DNA from: Mucilaginibacter sp.
GTDB taxonomy: Bacteria; Bacteroidota; Bacteroidia; Sphingobacteriales; Sphingobacteriaceae
Assembly (NCBI GenBank): GCA_031292485.1
Contig: JARLHA010000072.1
Span: forward strand, 1 to 64,000
Direction: 5' to 3'
DNA: 64,000 nucleotides
Shown here: positions 17,856-27,120 of the stretch, piece by piece
How the letters are laid out: every line of letters starts with the position of its first letter
Position numbering within the stretch: position 1 is the stretch's first letter
Notes under the pieces: model-generated
What the model was told of the DNA's origin: nothing
Seen by the model: only the letters and a program-made list of their open reading frames with translations
The model's database searches: none
Translations under genes and position numbers: made by a program

Positions 17856-18227
17856 ATGAAAAAAACAGGAGATATACCGTATGATGAACTGATGTATCCA
17901 ACCAATCAATCAGAAGAAAGCAAGTGGCTCAGATTGGCCAGGGCATACCACCGCATCCCCATCTTAGGCAGGCTGCCTGCTCAGGTCTTAGCTGCACTAC
18001 TGGTTGGTGGATTAGCCATTTTGCTCGCAGTTCTCTTTCCGCAGAAAGATTGTACCTGTGAAGATCAGTTTACCGATCAGAAGCTGGAAGCGATGGCCAG
18101 GCAGGGGAACCAGGCGGTCAGGCGTTACCTGGCCCAAAAGGACAACCCCATCAATTGCGCCGGACGGAGACAGGAGCTGTTGCAGGAACTGGAAAAGGAA
18201 AAGAACAAAAGCCACGCTAAGCAATAA
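17856..18227 (+). CDS. Small single-TM protein of unknown function
   Basis: A 123-aa protein with one hydrophobic segment at residues ~43-64 (AQVLAALLVGGLAILLAVLF). It is followed by a short CTCED motif, a charged helical region and a Lys/Glu-rich end. I recognise no family. A purine-rich AAGGA lies just before the ATG. It is divergent from the LytTR regulator with a 181-bp gap. Confidence 0.6.
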   Translation: MKKTGDIPYDELMYPTNQSEESKWLRLARAYHRIPILGRLPAQVLAALLVGGLAILLAVLFPQKDCTCEDQFTDQKLEAMARQGNQAVRRYLAQKDNPINCAGRRQELLQELEKEKNKSHAKQ

Positions 18228-18487
18228 CTTCAGTGTCCGAAAATAACAAAAATATGCGGGGAATACCGTAATTCATGCCGCCCTTTCCGGGCGTATAAGT
18301 GCAGAAAGCAAGATGGATGCCCCCAAAGGTCATTGCAGCCATCTTTGTAAAAAACCGGCCGGTATTGGTAAGTCGACAGCCGGATCATGCACAAGGAACG
18401 CAGGCGCAGCGATAAGTGCAAGGTAATTTTAAACGGGCAAGCCATATCTGGGTTATATGGTCGTTTCAGACAATTAAAAAGCAAAAG

Positions 18488-18739
18488 ATGAAAACACCGG
18501 GTACAGCAACAATCAGAAACATTCCGATGACCATTTCCGAAAAGGTGGTGTTCGCCATTATCTCCATGTTGTGTATTCGTTTTTTCAAGACGTACATGAC
18601 ACCAGTTGTTTGGTATTATCAGATACCCGACCTGCGCATCATTGACGTTGCTTATGCCCAAAAGAGAATTGTTAACCCCAATATCCACGACCGCAGATTC
18701 GCGCTGTTCACGTGTGGCGCCGGACATGGACCTACTTAA
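18488..18739 (+). CDS. Small single-TM hypothetical protein
   Basis: Start ATG 18488 gives 83 aa. A hydrophobic segment (VVFAIISMLCIRFF, residues ~17-32) is followed by a conserved-looking end (AYAQKRIVNPNIHDRRFALFTCGAGH). An earlier ATG at 18416 is less likely because its extra residues look non-coding. The gene precedes another small exported protein at 18868. The function is unknown. Confidence 0.5.
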   Translation: MKTPGTATIRNIPMTISEKVVFAIISMLCIRFFKTYMTPVVWYYQIPDLRIIDVAYAQKRIVNPNIHDRRFALFTCGAGHGPT

Positions 18740-18867
18740 AGGAGAAAGACCCGTTGCACTAAACGGGCCTTTCCGGGCGGCTCACCTCACGGGCGAACCA
18801 AATTAATCGCATTACAAATATAAAGTTTTTGGAGCCCTTTTTTGCTATTATAAAAAGTTCAATCATT

Positions 18868-19212
18868 ATGGACACTAAACTGTTCAAAAACAAAGTTGTG
18901 GCTATAGTAGCCGTGCTTACTATTGTGTTAGGTGTTGGCGTGGCAATTGCCGCAACTCATAATACAAATTACCATAAAGCTGCATTTGTTTCACTTTATT
19001 GGTATCCTGTTGACCCGGGTACGAACGAAACCACCGGGCCTGCTGAATACCATGATACCAAAAGCAACGTGGTCGCTAATCCTGGCCAGCCCTGTAAGGA
19101 CGATGCCAGCCAGCCTATTTGCCTTTTTGGATCAGCCATATCCAATTTAGCAGCCGGAACCAATGTGGGCTCACCCGCACCGGCTGACCGGATATTGGAA
19201 ACAACACCATAA
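18868..19212 (+). CDS. Small exported protein, possibly DUF6520 family
   Basis: Start ATG 18868 gives 114 aa with a signal-like N-terminus (VVAIVAVLTIVLGVGVAIAA). Two cysteines further on (GQPCKDDASQPIC) could form a disulfide. Length, signal and cysteine pair recall the DUF6520 proteins of Bacteroidota, but this is a pattern-level guess. It is followed by a terminator-like inverted repeat. Confidence 0.55.
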   Translation: MDTKLFKNKVVAIVAVLTIVLGVGVAIAATHNTNYHKAAFVSLYWYPVDPGTNETTGPAEYHDTKSNVVANPGQPCKDDASQPICLFGSAISNLAAGTNVGSPAPADRILETTP

Positions 19213-19232
19213 TAACGTGGTTATAATTATAA

Positions 19233-19262
19233 AACAGGGCCTGGTAACAGGGCCTGTTTTAT
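19233..19262. terminator. Bidirectional terminator between convergent genes
   Basis: AAAACAGG and CCTGTTTT form an 8-bp stem with further pairing inside, with A-rich and T-rich flanks. It lies between the stop of the small exported gene (19212) and the stop of the TlpA-like gene (19274), so it can serve both strands. Confidence 0.65.
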
Positions 19263-19273
19263 TTAACGATGTA

Positions 19274-20608
19274 TTATTCCGTTTGCTTATTATCCTGTAA
19301 TACCAGTACTTCCAACGTACAATATCTTTCTGCCAAATCCAGGTCATATTGATTCAATTCTTTTCTAAGGCCAATCAAATCTATCTTATCCAAAACTTCA
19401 CCATTCATTTCTATGTCAATATTTCCCGAATAACCTGTTGAATCCCGGAAAGGTTTATGGAAGCTGTATCGTATTTTAGCAGCGATCCTTTCTGCAAAAA
19501 GCGCAAAGGGCCTGTTGGTCAAATAACGTATAGAATCAATCGGCCCGACTCTTTTTTGTTCCGGGCCGAAATTGTCTTTTACTGTGCCGCCTTTTGATTT
19601 CAATTTATCTTTCCGGCTTGTGCGGATTAAAACCAGGCATTTGACCTTTCTTTGCTGTATATCGGCATTTAAATGAAAATACCGGTTTAAATCATGGATC
19701 ATGAGTTGGTAGACATTAATCTTTGCATCGTCGGGAACAGCTATCTGGTAGCCAAAAAGGTTCTTTTCCTGCCATTCCTGGTAGGCTTCACCATGCAACT
19801 TTGAAAAATATTTATCCGGGTCTTTTACTTCGAGTACCAGCCTGCCGGGCTCCATAAGCTTATACCGATGACCGGTTAACCCGTCATAAGCCTGAAGGTA
19901 CAGATCAGCAATCGTTCCGATGGCGGAAACGCCTTTTCCTTTCACCGGGCCTTCTATATGCAGGCCTTGTTTAAACCGGCATAAATAAGAGGAATATTCG
20001 ATCAGGTCTTTCCATTTATTGTCAAATAAGGTTTCCACATACACGTTTTTAGCAGCCTCCCGGATGTCCGATTCTTTTCCGGCCAATGCCGAATTGATGT
20101 TTTCAATAGTCAGGTTATAGCCGTCTGCCAGATATAGCACCTTACCGGCAGGGCTTATCCAAACCTGGAATGGAACGCCGGTATGCGGAAACATTTTTGA
20201 TAGAATCGTATCCCCGGTTATAAAAGGCAGGGATGGTTTAAAAACTGCCGTGTGTATCTTGAAGAACTTGTCGATCACAGTTTTGTTTTGTGAGTTAACT
20301 GTACAAATCTGGATTCTGTCCCCGAAAAGCTTTTGCATGGAATCTAATTTGGGGAACCCTTCCAAACAAGGTTCACAGAATGTACCCCAAAAATCAAGTA
20401 TGATCAGCTTACCTTTTAAACCAGCTATAGTAACCGGGGCCGGTTTACCGGTCTTGTAATTATAAGCAGTTGAAAATTTGAGGTCAGGAACCTGCTGACC
20501 GGGTTTCAGTTCGGGTGGCTGTGAAAAAGAGCAACACGGCACCATGACCGCAAATAGCATTAACACAAATAGTATTGAAGGGTATATATAACGATATGGT
20601 TTTTTCAT
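19274..20608 (-). CDS. TlpA/ResA-like thiol-disulfide oxidoreductase
   Basis: Start ATG 20608 (MKKPYRYIYP) gives 444 aa and places a signal peptide directly at the N-terminus; an upstream ATG at 20653 adds 15 residues. A thioredoxin-like domain covers ~30-190, with LDFWGTFCEPC giving the CxxC site near residue 79. The remaining ~250 residues have no recognised domain and are probably periplasmic. It follows susD in the same orientation, an arrangement common in Bacteroidota nutrient-uptake loci with a TlpA-like protein. Confidence 0.8.
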   Translation of the reverse strand: MKKPYRYIYPSILFVLMLFAVMVPCCSFSQPPELKPGQQVPDLKFSTAYNYKTGKPAPVTIAGLKGKLIILDFWGTFCEPCLEGFPKLDSMQKLFGDRIQICTVNSQNKTVIDKFFKIHTAVFKPSLPFITGDTILSKMFPHTGVPFQVWISPAGKVLYLADGYNLTIENINSALAGKESDIREAAKNVYVETLFDNKWKDLIEYSSYLCRFKQGLHIEGPVKGKGVSAIGTIADLYLQAYDGLTGHRYKLMEPGRLVLEVKDPDKYFSKLHGEAYQEWQEKNLFGYQIAVPDDAKINVYQLMIHDLNRYFHLNADIQQRKVKCLVLIRTSRKDKLKSKGGTVKDNFGPEQKRVGPIDSIRYLTNRPFALFAERIAAKIRYSFHKPFRDSTGYSGNIDIEMNGEVLDKIDLIGLRKELNQYDLDLAERYCTLEVLVLQDNKQTE

Positions 20609-20668
20609 TTGTTCTTGATTTGATGTTAAATATTTCTCAAATAGGATTTCCAATGTTTGGCGCCGGTA

Positions 20669-22054
20669 TTAATTGTACCCTGGATTTTGGGTTAGCGCAG
20701 GATTGGCGATGATCTGTTTATACGGAATGGGATAGAGTGCATTGAAAGGCTGCCAGCCAGTTTTTTCCTGTCCTAATACGGCATCAATGGTAGCTGTTCT
20801 TTTTAGGTCAAACCACCGTTGCCCCCATTCCGCAAATAGTTCAACCCGCCGTTCCTGTGCAACTGCGGCAAGGCATTGCTCCAGGGAAAGGGCACCGGAC
20901 AAAGGTGCCAGGCCAGCTCTTGACCGGATCACATTCAGATCATTAACGGCATCCGGTATATTAGTTGCCGATTGCTGTGCCCTTGCTTCCGCCCTGATCA
21001 GGTATTGCTCCGCCAAACGCAGTACGATATCGTATTCGGTTACGGGACTAAGCGCCCGGTTTTGATATTTGTAGGGATAGTAAAAAGTGGTACCGGATAC
21101 TGTATTGCTGTTCAGCCAGTTCGCTGCTCTTAAATCTCCGGGTTCAAATGCTTTTAATAAATAAGGGCTGATCGTAAACGTGGGTTTTACCCTGGAAGAA
21201 GATGGAATAAAGATGGTTCCTTCTGCTGTATTACCGGCCTCACCGGGACTGGCAATTTCCCAAATGGTTTCATTGCTATCTTCAGTGAATACGCTATTCA
21301 GATCAGGTACGATGTTATACACACCGGAATTAATTACCCTGGCAGACTGCGCCCCGGCATTTACCCAATCCTTTCCATATAAATAGACCCTTGCCAAAAG
21401 CGCCGCTGCGGTTTGCTTGTTAGGCCGGGCTTTTCCCGTTCCCGGATAATTATTGCTTAACAAAGATTCAGCATCGGTCAGGTCAGTTACCATTTGCCGG
21501 TAAATATTGGAGGAAGATGTTCTGGATACGGTAGCATTTTGCTGATAATCAGTGCTGGTAATTAAAGGAACATCGCCATATAAACTGGTTAAATAAAAAT
21601 AGTTTAGTGCCCTTACTACTCTCATTTCCCCGGTTAACTGTTTTTTAACGGAATCCGATAATGCTGTAGATTTGTTTAACCCTTCTAAAATGGCATTTGC
21701 CCTGTAGATCGTGTTATAAGGGCCTGCCCAGAAAGTAGCCAGGATCGTGGTATTATTAGACGGAATAGCATTTTTAAAAAATGGATCGTAAGCTGAACTT
21801 GCCGATGAATTGACAATTTCATCTGCCGACAAGCCGCAATAAATACTGATGGCGCCATTTTCAAAAGACGGTGAACCTGCACGCATGGAAGCGTACACAC
21901 CATCTACGGCAGATATGGCGGTGTTATCATCCGAAAAAATGGCGTTCGTGGCGATTAGTTGGGGCGAGGGTGCGATGTCGACAAATTTTCTACAGGAAAG
22001 CATGCTCAATCCTATGAACAGGATGTTTAATAAATTCTTGTTGATATGTTTCAT
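20669..22054 (-). CDS. SusD/RagB-family outer-membrane lipoprotein
   Basis: A 461-aa protein with a lipoprotein signal (LSMLSCRKF, cysteine near residue 21) and the helical SusD/RagB layout. The sequence RAEARAQQSATNIPDAVNDLN and the C-terminal ELFAEWGQRWFDLKRT with a PIP..I..NP end are typical of the family. SusD proteins sit on the SusC barrel and bind the ligand outside the cell. It lies 10 bp after susC in one operon. The substrate cannot be told, and no glycoside hydrolase adjoins. Confidence 0.92.
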   Translation of the reverse strand: MKHINKNLLNILFIGLSMLSCRKFVDIAPSPQLIATNAIFSDDNTAISAVDGVYASMRAGSPSFENGAISIYCGLSADEIVNSSASSAYDPFFKNAIPSNNTTILATFWAGPYNTIYRANAILEGLNKSTALSDSVKKQLTGEMRVVRALNYFYLTSLYGDVPLITSTDYQQNATVSRTSSSNIYRQMVTDLTDAESLLSNNYPGTGKARPNKQTAAALLARVYLYGKDWVNAGAQSARVINSGVYNIVPDLNSVFTEDSNETIWEIASPGEAGNTAEGTIFIPSSSRVKPTFTISPYLLKAFEPGDLRAANWLNSNTVSGTTFYYPYKYQNRALSPVTEYDIVLRLAEQYLIRAEARAQQSATNIPDAVNDLNVIRSRAGLAPLSGALSLEQCLAAVAQERRVELFAEWGQRWFDLKRTATIDAVLGQEKTGWQPFNALYPIPYKQIIANPALTQNPGYN

Positions 22055-22064
22055 TTCAAAAAGT

Positions 22065-25000
22065 TTAAATGGTTAATTGAATACCTATGGTAATCGTTTT
22101 TAGGGGTGGAAGGATGTACATATTCTGATTCTCCGGATCTGCGCCAACGTATTTGGTGATGGTAAAAAGGTTTTCTCCCTGCAGGTAAAGACGACTGCTG
22201 CTGATATGAAGCCTGGTTAACCAGCTATCAGGCAGGTTATAGGAGACCGACAGATTTTTGAGCCGGATGTAGGAAGCATCAGAAATAATAGCGTCTGAAC
22301 CAATTAAATAATTGGAAGCCGCATTATAAGCGTCTCCAGGTGAACTGGTGAACTTTTCGATATTGGTTTTATCACCGGGTTTCTGCCAGGCAGATAATAC
22401 AATAACGGGTTGATTATAATAGGAATATCCGGGCACATTTCCTCCGATCGTATTCAGGTAATTATAGCCGTTCTGCTTTTTAAATTCAAAGAAGACGCTT
22501 AGCTCAATCCTTTTATACCGGAATGTATTTTGTAAGCCGCCATAAAACATCGGGTCCGTATTCTTCAAAACCGTCCTGTTGGCTGTAGTTAAATTGCCGT
22601 TCTGATCTTCACCCGCAAAAGTGTAGATTCCGGTATTGGGGTCTACACCCAGGTAATGATAGAGCTTCAGGGTGGATAAGGGCTGACCGATCACAAAGGT
22701 ATTGGCGTAGCTGGAAGTGGCCAGTCCCGGAAAAGCCAATAGTTTATTATTAGGGACCGTTATGTTAAAAGCGGTTGACCAGCTAAATGACCCTGAATTG
22801 ATGTTCTTGCTGTTTACCTGAAACTCCCAGCCTGTATTTTGTACCAGGGCATTTAAGTTTTCTAAAACGGAGGAAAAACCTGTTTGGGATGGCAGGGTAT
22901 AATTGACCAGCTGGTTATTGGAGTGGTTATTAAAATAATCACCGGACACGAGCAGTCTGTCTTTGAAAAAGCCAAGATCCAATCCGATTTCAGCTTTTCT
23001 GTTTTTTTCCCAAGAGTAAGATGGATTATAGAGGGAGGTAGGGTTTAATACACTTACTCCCTGGTAGGTCGCAGTTCCCGGAGTCCAGGTATCCATGTAT
23101 TTATAATTGCCGATCTGGTCATTTCCTGTGATACCGTAACTGCCCCGGAGTTTGCCAAAACTTAAAAATGGCACCTTGTCTTTTATAAAACTCTCTTCAC
23201 TGAAGATCCAGGCGGTTCCAATCGCGCCAAAGTTGCTGAACCGGTTACCAGGCCCGAACCGGCTTGATCCATCCCGCCTCCCGCTTAAATTAAGGATGTA
23301 CTTTCCATCCAAATTATAGTTAATCCTTCCGTATGTTCCGTCATACCGGTACTGGTTAAACAAATTGCTGGTGTAGGTCAGCCCTGCTGCTGAAATAGAG
23401 CCTAAGAGCAGGTCGCTTGAATAATTATTGGCGCTGACCAAAATGCCGCTGTTGGTATTATTCTGCCAGGTGTTACCGATCAACACATCTAACTTACCCG
23501 GTCCTATTTTCCTGATGTATTCGGCCTGTGGTTCGATGATCCAGCTTTTTTGGCTTTGGTTGGCAAAATTGCTGAACGGCAGTGCCCCCAGGTTCGGGTC
23601 TAATGAGGTGCCTGGATATAAGCTGACCTCATCGCTGGTAACCATATTATACCCCATACTCACCTTCAGGCTCAGATCAGGCAATACTTTATAGATCAGC
23701 TGCAGGTTACTGCTGAGATTCTGGAATTTACCCGTGTAGGACTGGTTTTCAAAAGACAATGGGTTGGCATTAAAAAGGCCCAGGCTTAAATAAGAAACCC
23801 CGCCCTCCTGCCAGTTTAACTTGTCCGAGGCATCGTATAATCTCAAATTGGGCGCGGTATTAATATAGCCGGTCAGATCCGATGCAGGTAAATTATTGAC
23901 GTTGGACGAATAGATCGCATTCATGTTAACCGTCAGTTTTTTATCGGTTGAATTGTGGTTTAAATTGAAGTGGACGGATGCCCGGTTATCGCCCAGGTCA
24001 GTTGGAAATACAGTTGTTTGCTGGTGATAGCCGCCGCCAATTAAAAATTGCGTATTATCGTTACCACCGGATAATGACAATTGGGCGTCAGTTGTTTGCG
24101 CTGTATTTCCGATCAATAGTTTCTTGAAATCGGTATATCGTGTGGTATCCCAAAGAAACAGGTCAGGCGCACTGGAGGCATCGGGAGTTATGCCGTCATT
24201 CGCAAATCCTTCTCTTCGCATTTGCAGGTATTGCCGGGTATTGAGCATGTCCATGGTCCTGGTTACACGGCTCATTCCAGTATAAACATTGGCATTGATC
24301 ACCGTTTTCCCTGCTTTGCCTTTTTTGGTGGTGATCAATATAACCCCGTTTGCCCCTCTTGATCCATAAATCGCGGTAGCGTCCGCGTCCTTTAAAATAT
24401 CGATGCTTTCAATGTCCGACGGATCAATCAGGCTAAAGGGACTGATGCCGTCACTGGCGGATGACCCTGAACCCGCTGCGGAGGTCAACTGGTTCAGCGG
24501 GGAATTACCGGGCGAATAGGGAACATTATCAATAATAAACAGCGGGTCAGAACCTTGTATTAAAGAATTTTGCCCCCGAAGCTGTACAGAGAAACCAGAA
24601 CCGTTAACGCCGCTGCTTTGCGTAACCACCAGGCCAGGCACTCTCCCTTCCAGTGCTGCAAGGGGATTGCTTACCGGCTGTCTGGAGATGTCGTCAGCTA
24701 TTACTTTGCCTGCATTACCCGTACTCAGCCGTTTAGTGGTAGTGCCGTAGCCGATTACCATTACTTCATTCAATAAACTGGCATCATCCTTTAAATGGAT
24801 GGTAAACGGGCCTTTATTTAGCGAGGTAAATCTGAGCTGATAGGTATGGAATCCAACAAAGCTGATGACTAATGTGCCGGTATCGCTTTTGGCATTGATA
24901 GCAAAATAACCCTGCTCATCTGTAGTTGTGGTGGCTTTTGTGTCTTTTATGGTTATCGTCGCCCCAGGTAAAGGTGTATTATTGGAGCCGTTGGTTACTA

Positions 25001-25088
25001 CCCCTGTGATTTTGGCGATGGTTTGTGCTTCCGCCCTGAAAAAAAGACAAAGCGCGGCCAGCACTATTAAAAGTATAGTTTTTTTCAT
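22065..25088 (-). CDS. SusC/RagA-family TonB-linked outer-membrane transporter
   Basis: A 1007-aa protein. It has a signal peptide, a carboxypeptidase-regulatory-like domain (~22-105, GVVTNGSNNTPLPGATITI), a TonB-box-like segment, a plug domain (DADATAIYGSRGANGVILIT) and a long beta-barrel. It forms a lidded transporter with the SusD protein encoded next. No ECF sigma/anti-sigma pair or hybrid two-component gene adjoins, so control may act through the 480-nt structured upstream region. The XRE gene at 25747 is divergent. Confidence 0.93.
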   Translation of the reverse strand: MKKTILLIVLAALCLFFRAEAQTIAKITGVVTNGSNNTPLPGATITIKDTKATTTTDEQGYFAINAKSDTGTLVISFVGFHTYQLRFTSLNKGPFTIHLKDDASLLNEVMVIGYGTTTKRLSTGNAGKVIADDISRQPVSNPLAALEGRVPGLVVTQSSGVNGSGFSVQLRGQNSLIQGSDPLFIIDNVPYSPGNSPLNQLTSAAGSGSSASDGISPFSLIDPSDIESIDILKDADATAIYGSRGANGVILITTKKGKAGKTVINANVYTGMSRVTRTMDMLNTRQYLQMRREGFANDGITPDASSAPDLFLWDTTRYTDFKKLLIGNTAQTTDAQLSLSGGNDNTQFLIGGGYHQQTTVFPTDLGDNRASVHFNLNHNSTDKKLTVNMNAIYSSNVNNLPASDLTGYINTAPNLRLYDASDKLNWQEGGVSYLSLGLFNANPLSFENQSYTGKFQNLSSNLQLIYKVLPDLSLKVSMGYNMVTSDEVSLYPGTSLDPNLGALPFSNFANQSQKSWIIEPQAEYIRKIGPGKLDVLIGNTWQNNTNSGILVSANNYSSDLLLGSISAAGLTYTSNLFNQYRYDGTYGRINYNLDGKYILNLSGRRDGSSRFGPGNRFSNFGAIGTAWIFSEESFIKDKVPFLSFGKLRGSYGITGNDQIGNYKYMDTWTPGTATYQGVSVLNPTSLYNPSYSWEKNRKAEIGLDLGFFKDRLLVSGDYFNNHSNNQLVNYTLPSQTGFSSVLENLNALVQNTGWEFQVNSKNINSGSFSWSTAFNITVPNNKLLAFPGLATSSYANTFVIGQPLSTLKLYHYLGVDPNTGIYTFAGEDQNGNLTTANRTVLKNTDPMFYGGLQNTFRYKRIELSVFFEFKKQNGYNYLNTIGGNVPGYSYYNQPVIVLSAWQKPGDKTNIEKFTSSPGDAYNAASNYLIGSDAIISDASYIRLKNLSVSYNLPDSWLTRLHISSSRLYLQGENLFTITKYVGADPENQNMYILPPLKTITIGIQLTI

Positions 25089-25117
25089 GAATGTTTAGTT
25101 TGTTGTGTTCGTAAAAA

Positions 25118-25206
25118 GATTAGTCAGATGGGAACTAAAAACAAACGGCAACCGGAAAACGATTAACTACAACTGATCCTGGGTTGCCGTTCGAGGCGGA
25201 CTAATC
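25118..25206 (-). promoter_or_regulatory. Terminator-like hairpin in the susC leader
   Basis: On the minus strand, GATTAGTC (25206-25199) pairs with GACTAATC (25125-25118). Inside it, AACGGCAACC (25191-25182) pairs perfectly with GGTTGCCGTT (25153-25144). Five T residues follow the outer stem. The structure ends about 30 nt before the susC start codon. It could be a transcription attenuator or a translation control element. Confidence 0.55.
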
Positions 25207-25403
25207 ATTCGGGGCAGCAGATGATGTTTTTTATTGGGTTTTGAAGCGGGTATGTTATTATATAAGCTGGCAGAAAGAAAATACCAAAACACACATATAC
25301 TTTTTCAGAAAAACTACGCTTAATAAGCGTGTATGTTTTTGTTTTCATGCCTCATTTATATTTAAATTTTAAATGAGCCTTATTGATGCAGAAAAATAAT
25401 AAA

Positions 25404-25566
25404 AGTGGGTTCTGCATACCGCAACTCCATTCAGTTCTCAAGCCTTATGTTGACACGGATTTACAGCAGAACCCACTCTTATTTTATGATATGCGAATGT
25501 AGCATATCAATATAAGATATGGGTAACGTCTGCTGCCTTGCGCCAACGGCTTGAGATAGGAGTTGC
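25404..25566 (-). ncRNA. Interleaved inverted repeats: candidate structured RNA or attenuator
   Basis: Reading the minus strand, arms A GCAACTCC (25566-25559) and B CTCAAGCC (25555-25548) pair with GGCTTGAG (25444-25437) and GGAGTTGC (25428-25421). Between them lie a GATATGC/GCATATC hairpin (25508-25488) and arm C AGTGGGTTCTGC (25477-25466). C pairs perfectly with GCAGAACCCACT (25415-25404) beyond the A/B arms, and a T-rich tail follows. The pairings cross, so they form a pseudoknot or two exclusive folds, one resembling a terminator. No known RNA family is recognised. Confidence 0.5.
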
Positions 25567-25746
25567 AAGACTCTTTAGTTACTTCTAAAAGAAGTGTATA
25601 TAGCTTAATTTCATTTACATATAAAGCTAATTACAAAACAAAAATAACAACTAACATTCAAAAAGACAAATTATATTTTCCGAATCGACAAATTATATCA
25701 TACTGTTATTATGTGTGCAGTTGCATCTTTTTGAAAAGATTTGTGA

Positions 25747-26112
25747 ATGCAGAATAAAGCTAATACAGTTGGTGAATTTGTAAAAGAGATTGCTGAAAGT
25801 CAAAATCTGAAACCTTCAGATTTGGGGAAGAGGATTAATACATCTAAACAAAACATATCCGATATCTATAAGCGTAACACTATAGATTCAGAACTTTTGT
25901 TAACCCTAAGTAAAGCGTTAAATTATAACCTTTTTTCCTATTACTATGATAAGGAACCCATTGTTGGTTTTCGCAACGCAGAAATTCAGGAATGGCAATC
26001 TAAACTTGAAAGCTTAAATCATATACTTTCTTTAAAGGACCAATTATTAACACAAAGGCAAGAGTTGGTTGAAACCCAACGCAAACTACTTTCTGAATTG
26101 GGGAAAAAATAA
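25747..26112 (+). CDS. XRE-like HTH protein with C-terminal coiled coil
   Basis: A 121-aa protein. A helix-turn-helix region lies at residues ~8-65 (SDLGKRINTSKQNISDIYKR). The last ~45 residues form an amphipathic helix (LESLNHILSLKDQLLTQRQEL) likely used for dimerization. It is divergent from susC and convergent with the BtgB-like gene. The sequence between it and susC is AT-rich with structured repeats. It may regulate element genes. Confidence 0.7.
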   Translation: MQNKANTVGEFVKEIAESQNLKPSDLGKRINTSKQNISDIYKRNTIDSELLLTLSKALNYNLFSYYYDKEPIVGFRNAEIQEWQSKLESLNHILSLKDQLLTQRQELVETQRKLLSELGKK

Positions 26113-26150
26113 AAAGAATGGATTGAAACCAGCATCCAACACCCCCCAAC

Positions 26151-27074
26151 TTACCGACTGTTAGTCCGGGCCATCTTTTTCCGGTGTCTGTTCCTGCCGT
26201 ATATGGCCTCGTCATCTACATCGTCGGTAATATCTACGTGAATATGACCGCTCAACTCATAATACGGCTGTTCAATAGGAATAGCCTGCTGGGTTACTTC
26301 TTCTTCCCTTATGGCACTATCCGTAGAAAGTGCCGTTTCCAGTTCCAGCGTTTCCATATTTACCCGGTCTTCCAAACTTCCGTTTTTTTGAGCATTGGCG
26401 TGAGCCATAGTTTCCTTAAGCTTTCTGTCGAATTCAAAAAGATTATCAAAAAGACGTTCGCCGCTTTGCTTAAAAGCTACCCGGTCAAACTGTCCCATCT
26501 TTTTGGAGTGTTCTTCGTTTTTACCCCGTGACGTATTCATAGGACTAAGCTTGATACTATTGGTCGTATCTTTCCTGGAGACAATAACTTGTACGTGCAT
26601 TTGCTCGCCTTCCTTCCGGTCGCCCCGCTTTTTGATGCCCTGTTTGACTTCCGGGTCTTTATGCGTGTAATACCTGTGGTTTTCCAGCTTGGCAAACCAA
26701 ACCAGGTCCTCGTGGCTATTTACGCCCTCCCGTTTAAAGTTCCGCGCGTAGGCGTCCATTACCCTTACGGCAAATCCTTTGAGCTGTGCTTTCGCGCCCT
26801 GGTCACCGTATTGTTCTTTTAGAAACGCAATCTCCTTTTGGCTCGGGCTGATATTGACCAGGAAGAATTTAGCATCTGCTTTGCCTAACTTGGCGATATT
26901 CCCATCTATGGTTTTCATCACCTCGTAGGGGTCTGCTTTTATTTGCCGGCCGTTGAACCAGTATTCCGGGTCGCTTTTTTTGTTCAGACGGTTCTCCTTT
27001 TCCAGGTAATGCACCAGTGCGCCGCTGCTGCCTTTATTGGCAGCTTCTTTACTATCACTTATATTGATGAACAT
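26151..27074 (-). CDS. BtgB/DUF5712-type mobilization protein (relaxase-like)
   Basis: A 307-aa protein. The N-terminus has the pattern NKGSSGALVHYLEKEN, with a tyrosine early in the chain, and a central MHVQVIVSRKD reminiscent of a relaxase histidine motif. The C-terminal ~70 residues are acidic and then basic. Proteins of this pattern are annotated as BtgB or DUF5712 mobilization proteins in Bacteroidota. It follows the BtgA-like gene on the same strand, with the oriT-like region upstream of both. It would nick the transfer origin and pilot the strand. No conjugation pore genes are in the window, so transfer would need a helper. Confidence 0.7.
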   Translation of the reverse strand: MFINISDSKEAANKGSSGALVHYLEKENRLNKKSDPEYWFNGRQIKADPYEVMKTIDGNIAKLGKADAKFFLVNISPSQKEIAFLKEQYGDQGAKAQLKGFAVRVMDAYARNFKREGVNSHEDLVWFAKLENHRYYTHKDPEVKQGIKKRGDRKEGEQMHVQVIVSRKDTTNSIKLSPMNTSRGKNEEHSKKMGQFDRVAFKQSGERLFDNLFEFDRKLKETMAHANAQKNGSLEDRVNMETLELETALSTDSAIREEEVTQQAIPIEQPYYELSGHIHVDITDDVDDEAIYGRNRHRKKMARTNSR

Positions 27075-27120
27075 TTTGCCCCCTAACCTCCTAAAGGGGG
27101 GGATTTTTTAACTTTTTACT

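Noticed and set aside
25381..25570. Retron msr-msd or tracrRNA interpretation of the crossing repeats
   Set aside because: No reverse transcriptase, Cas9 or CRISPR repeat is present nearby.
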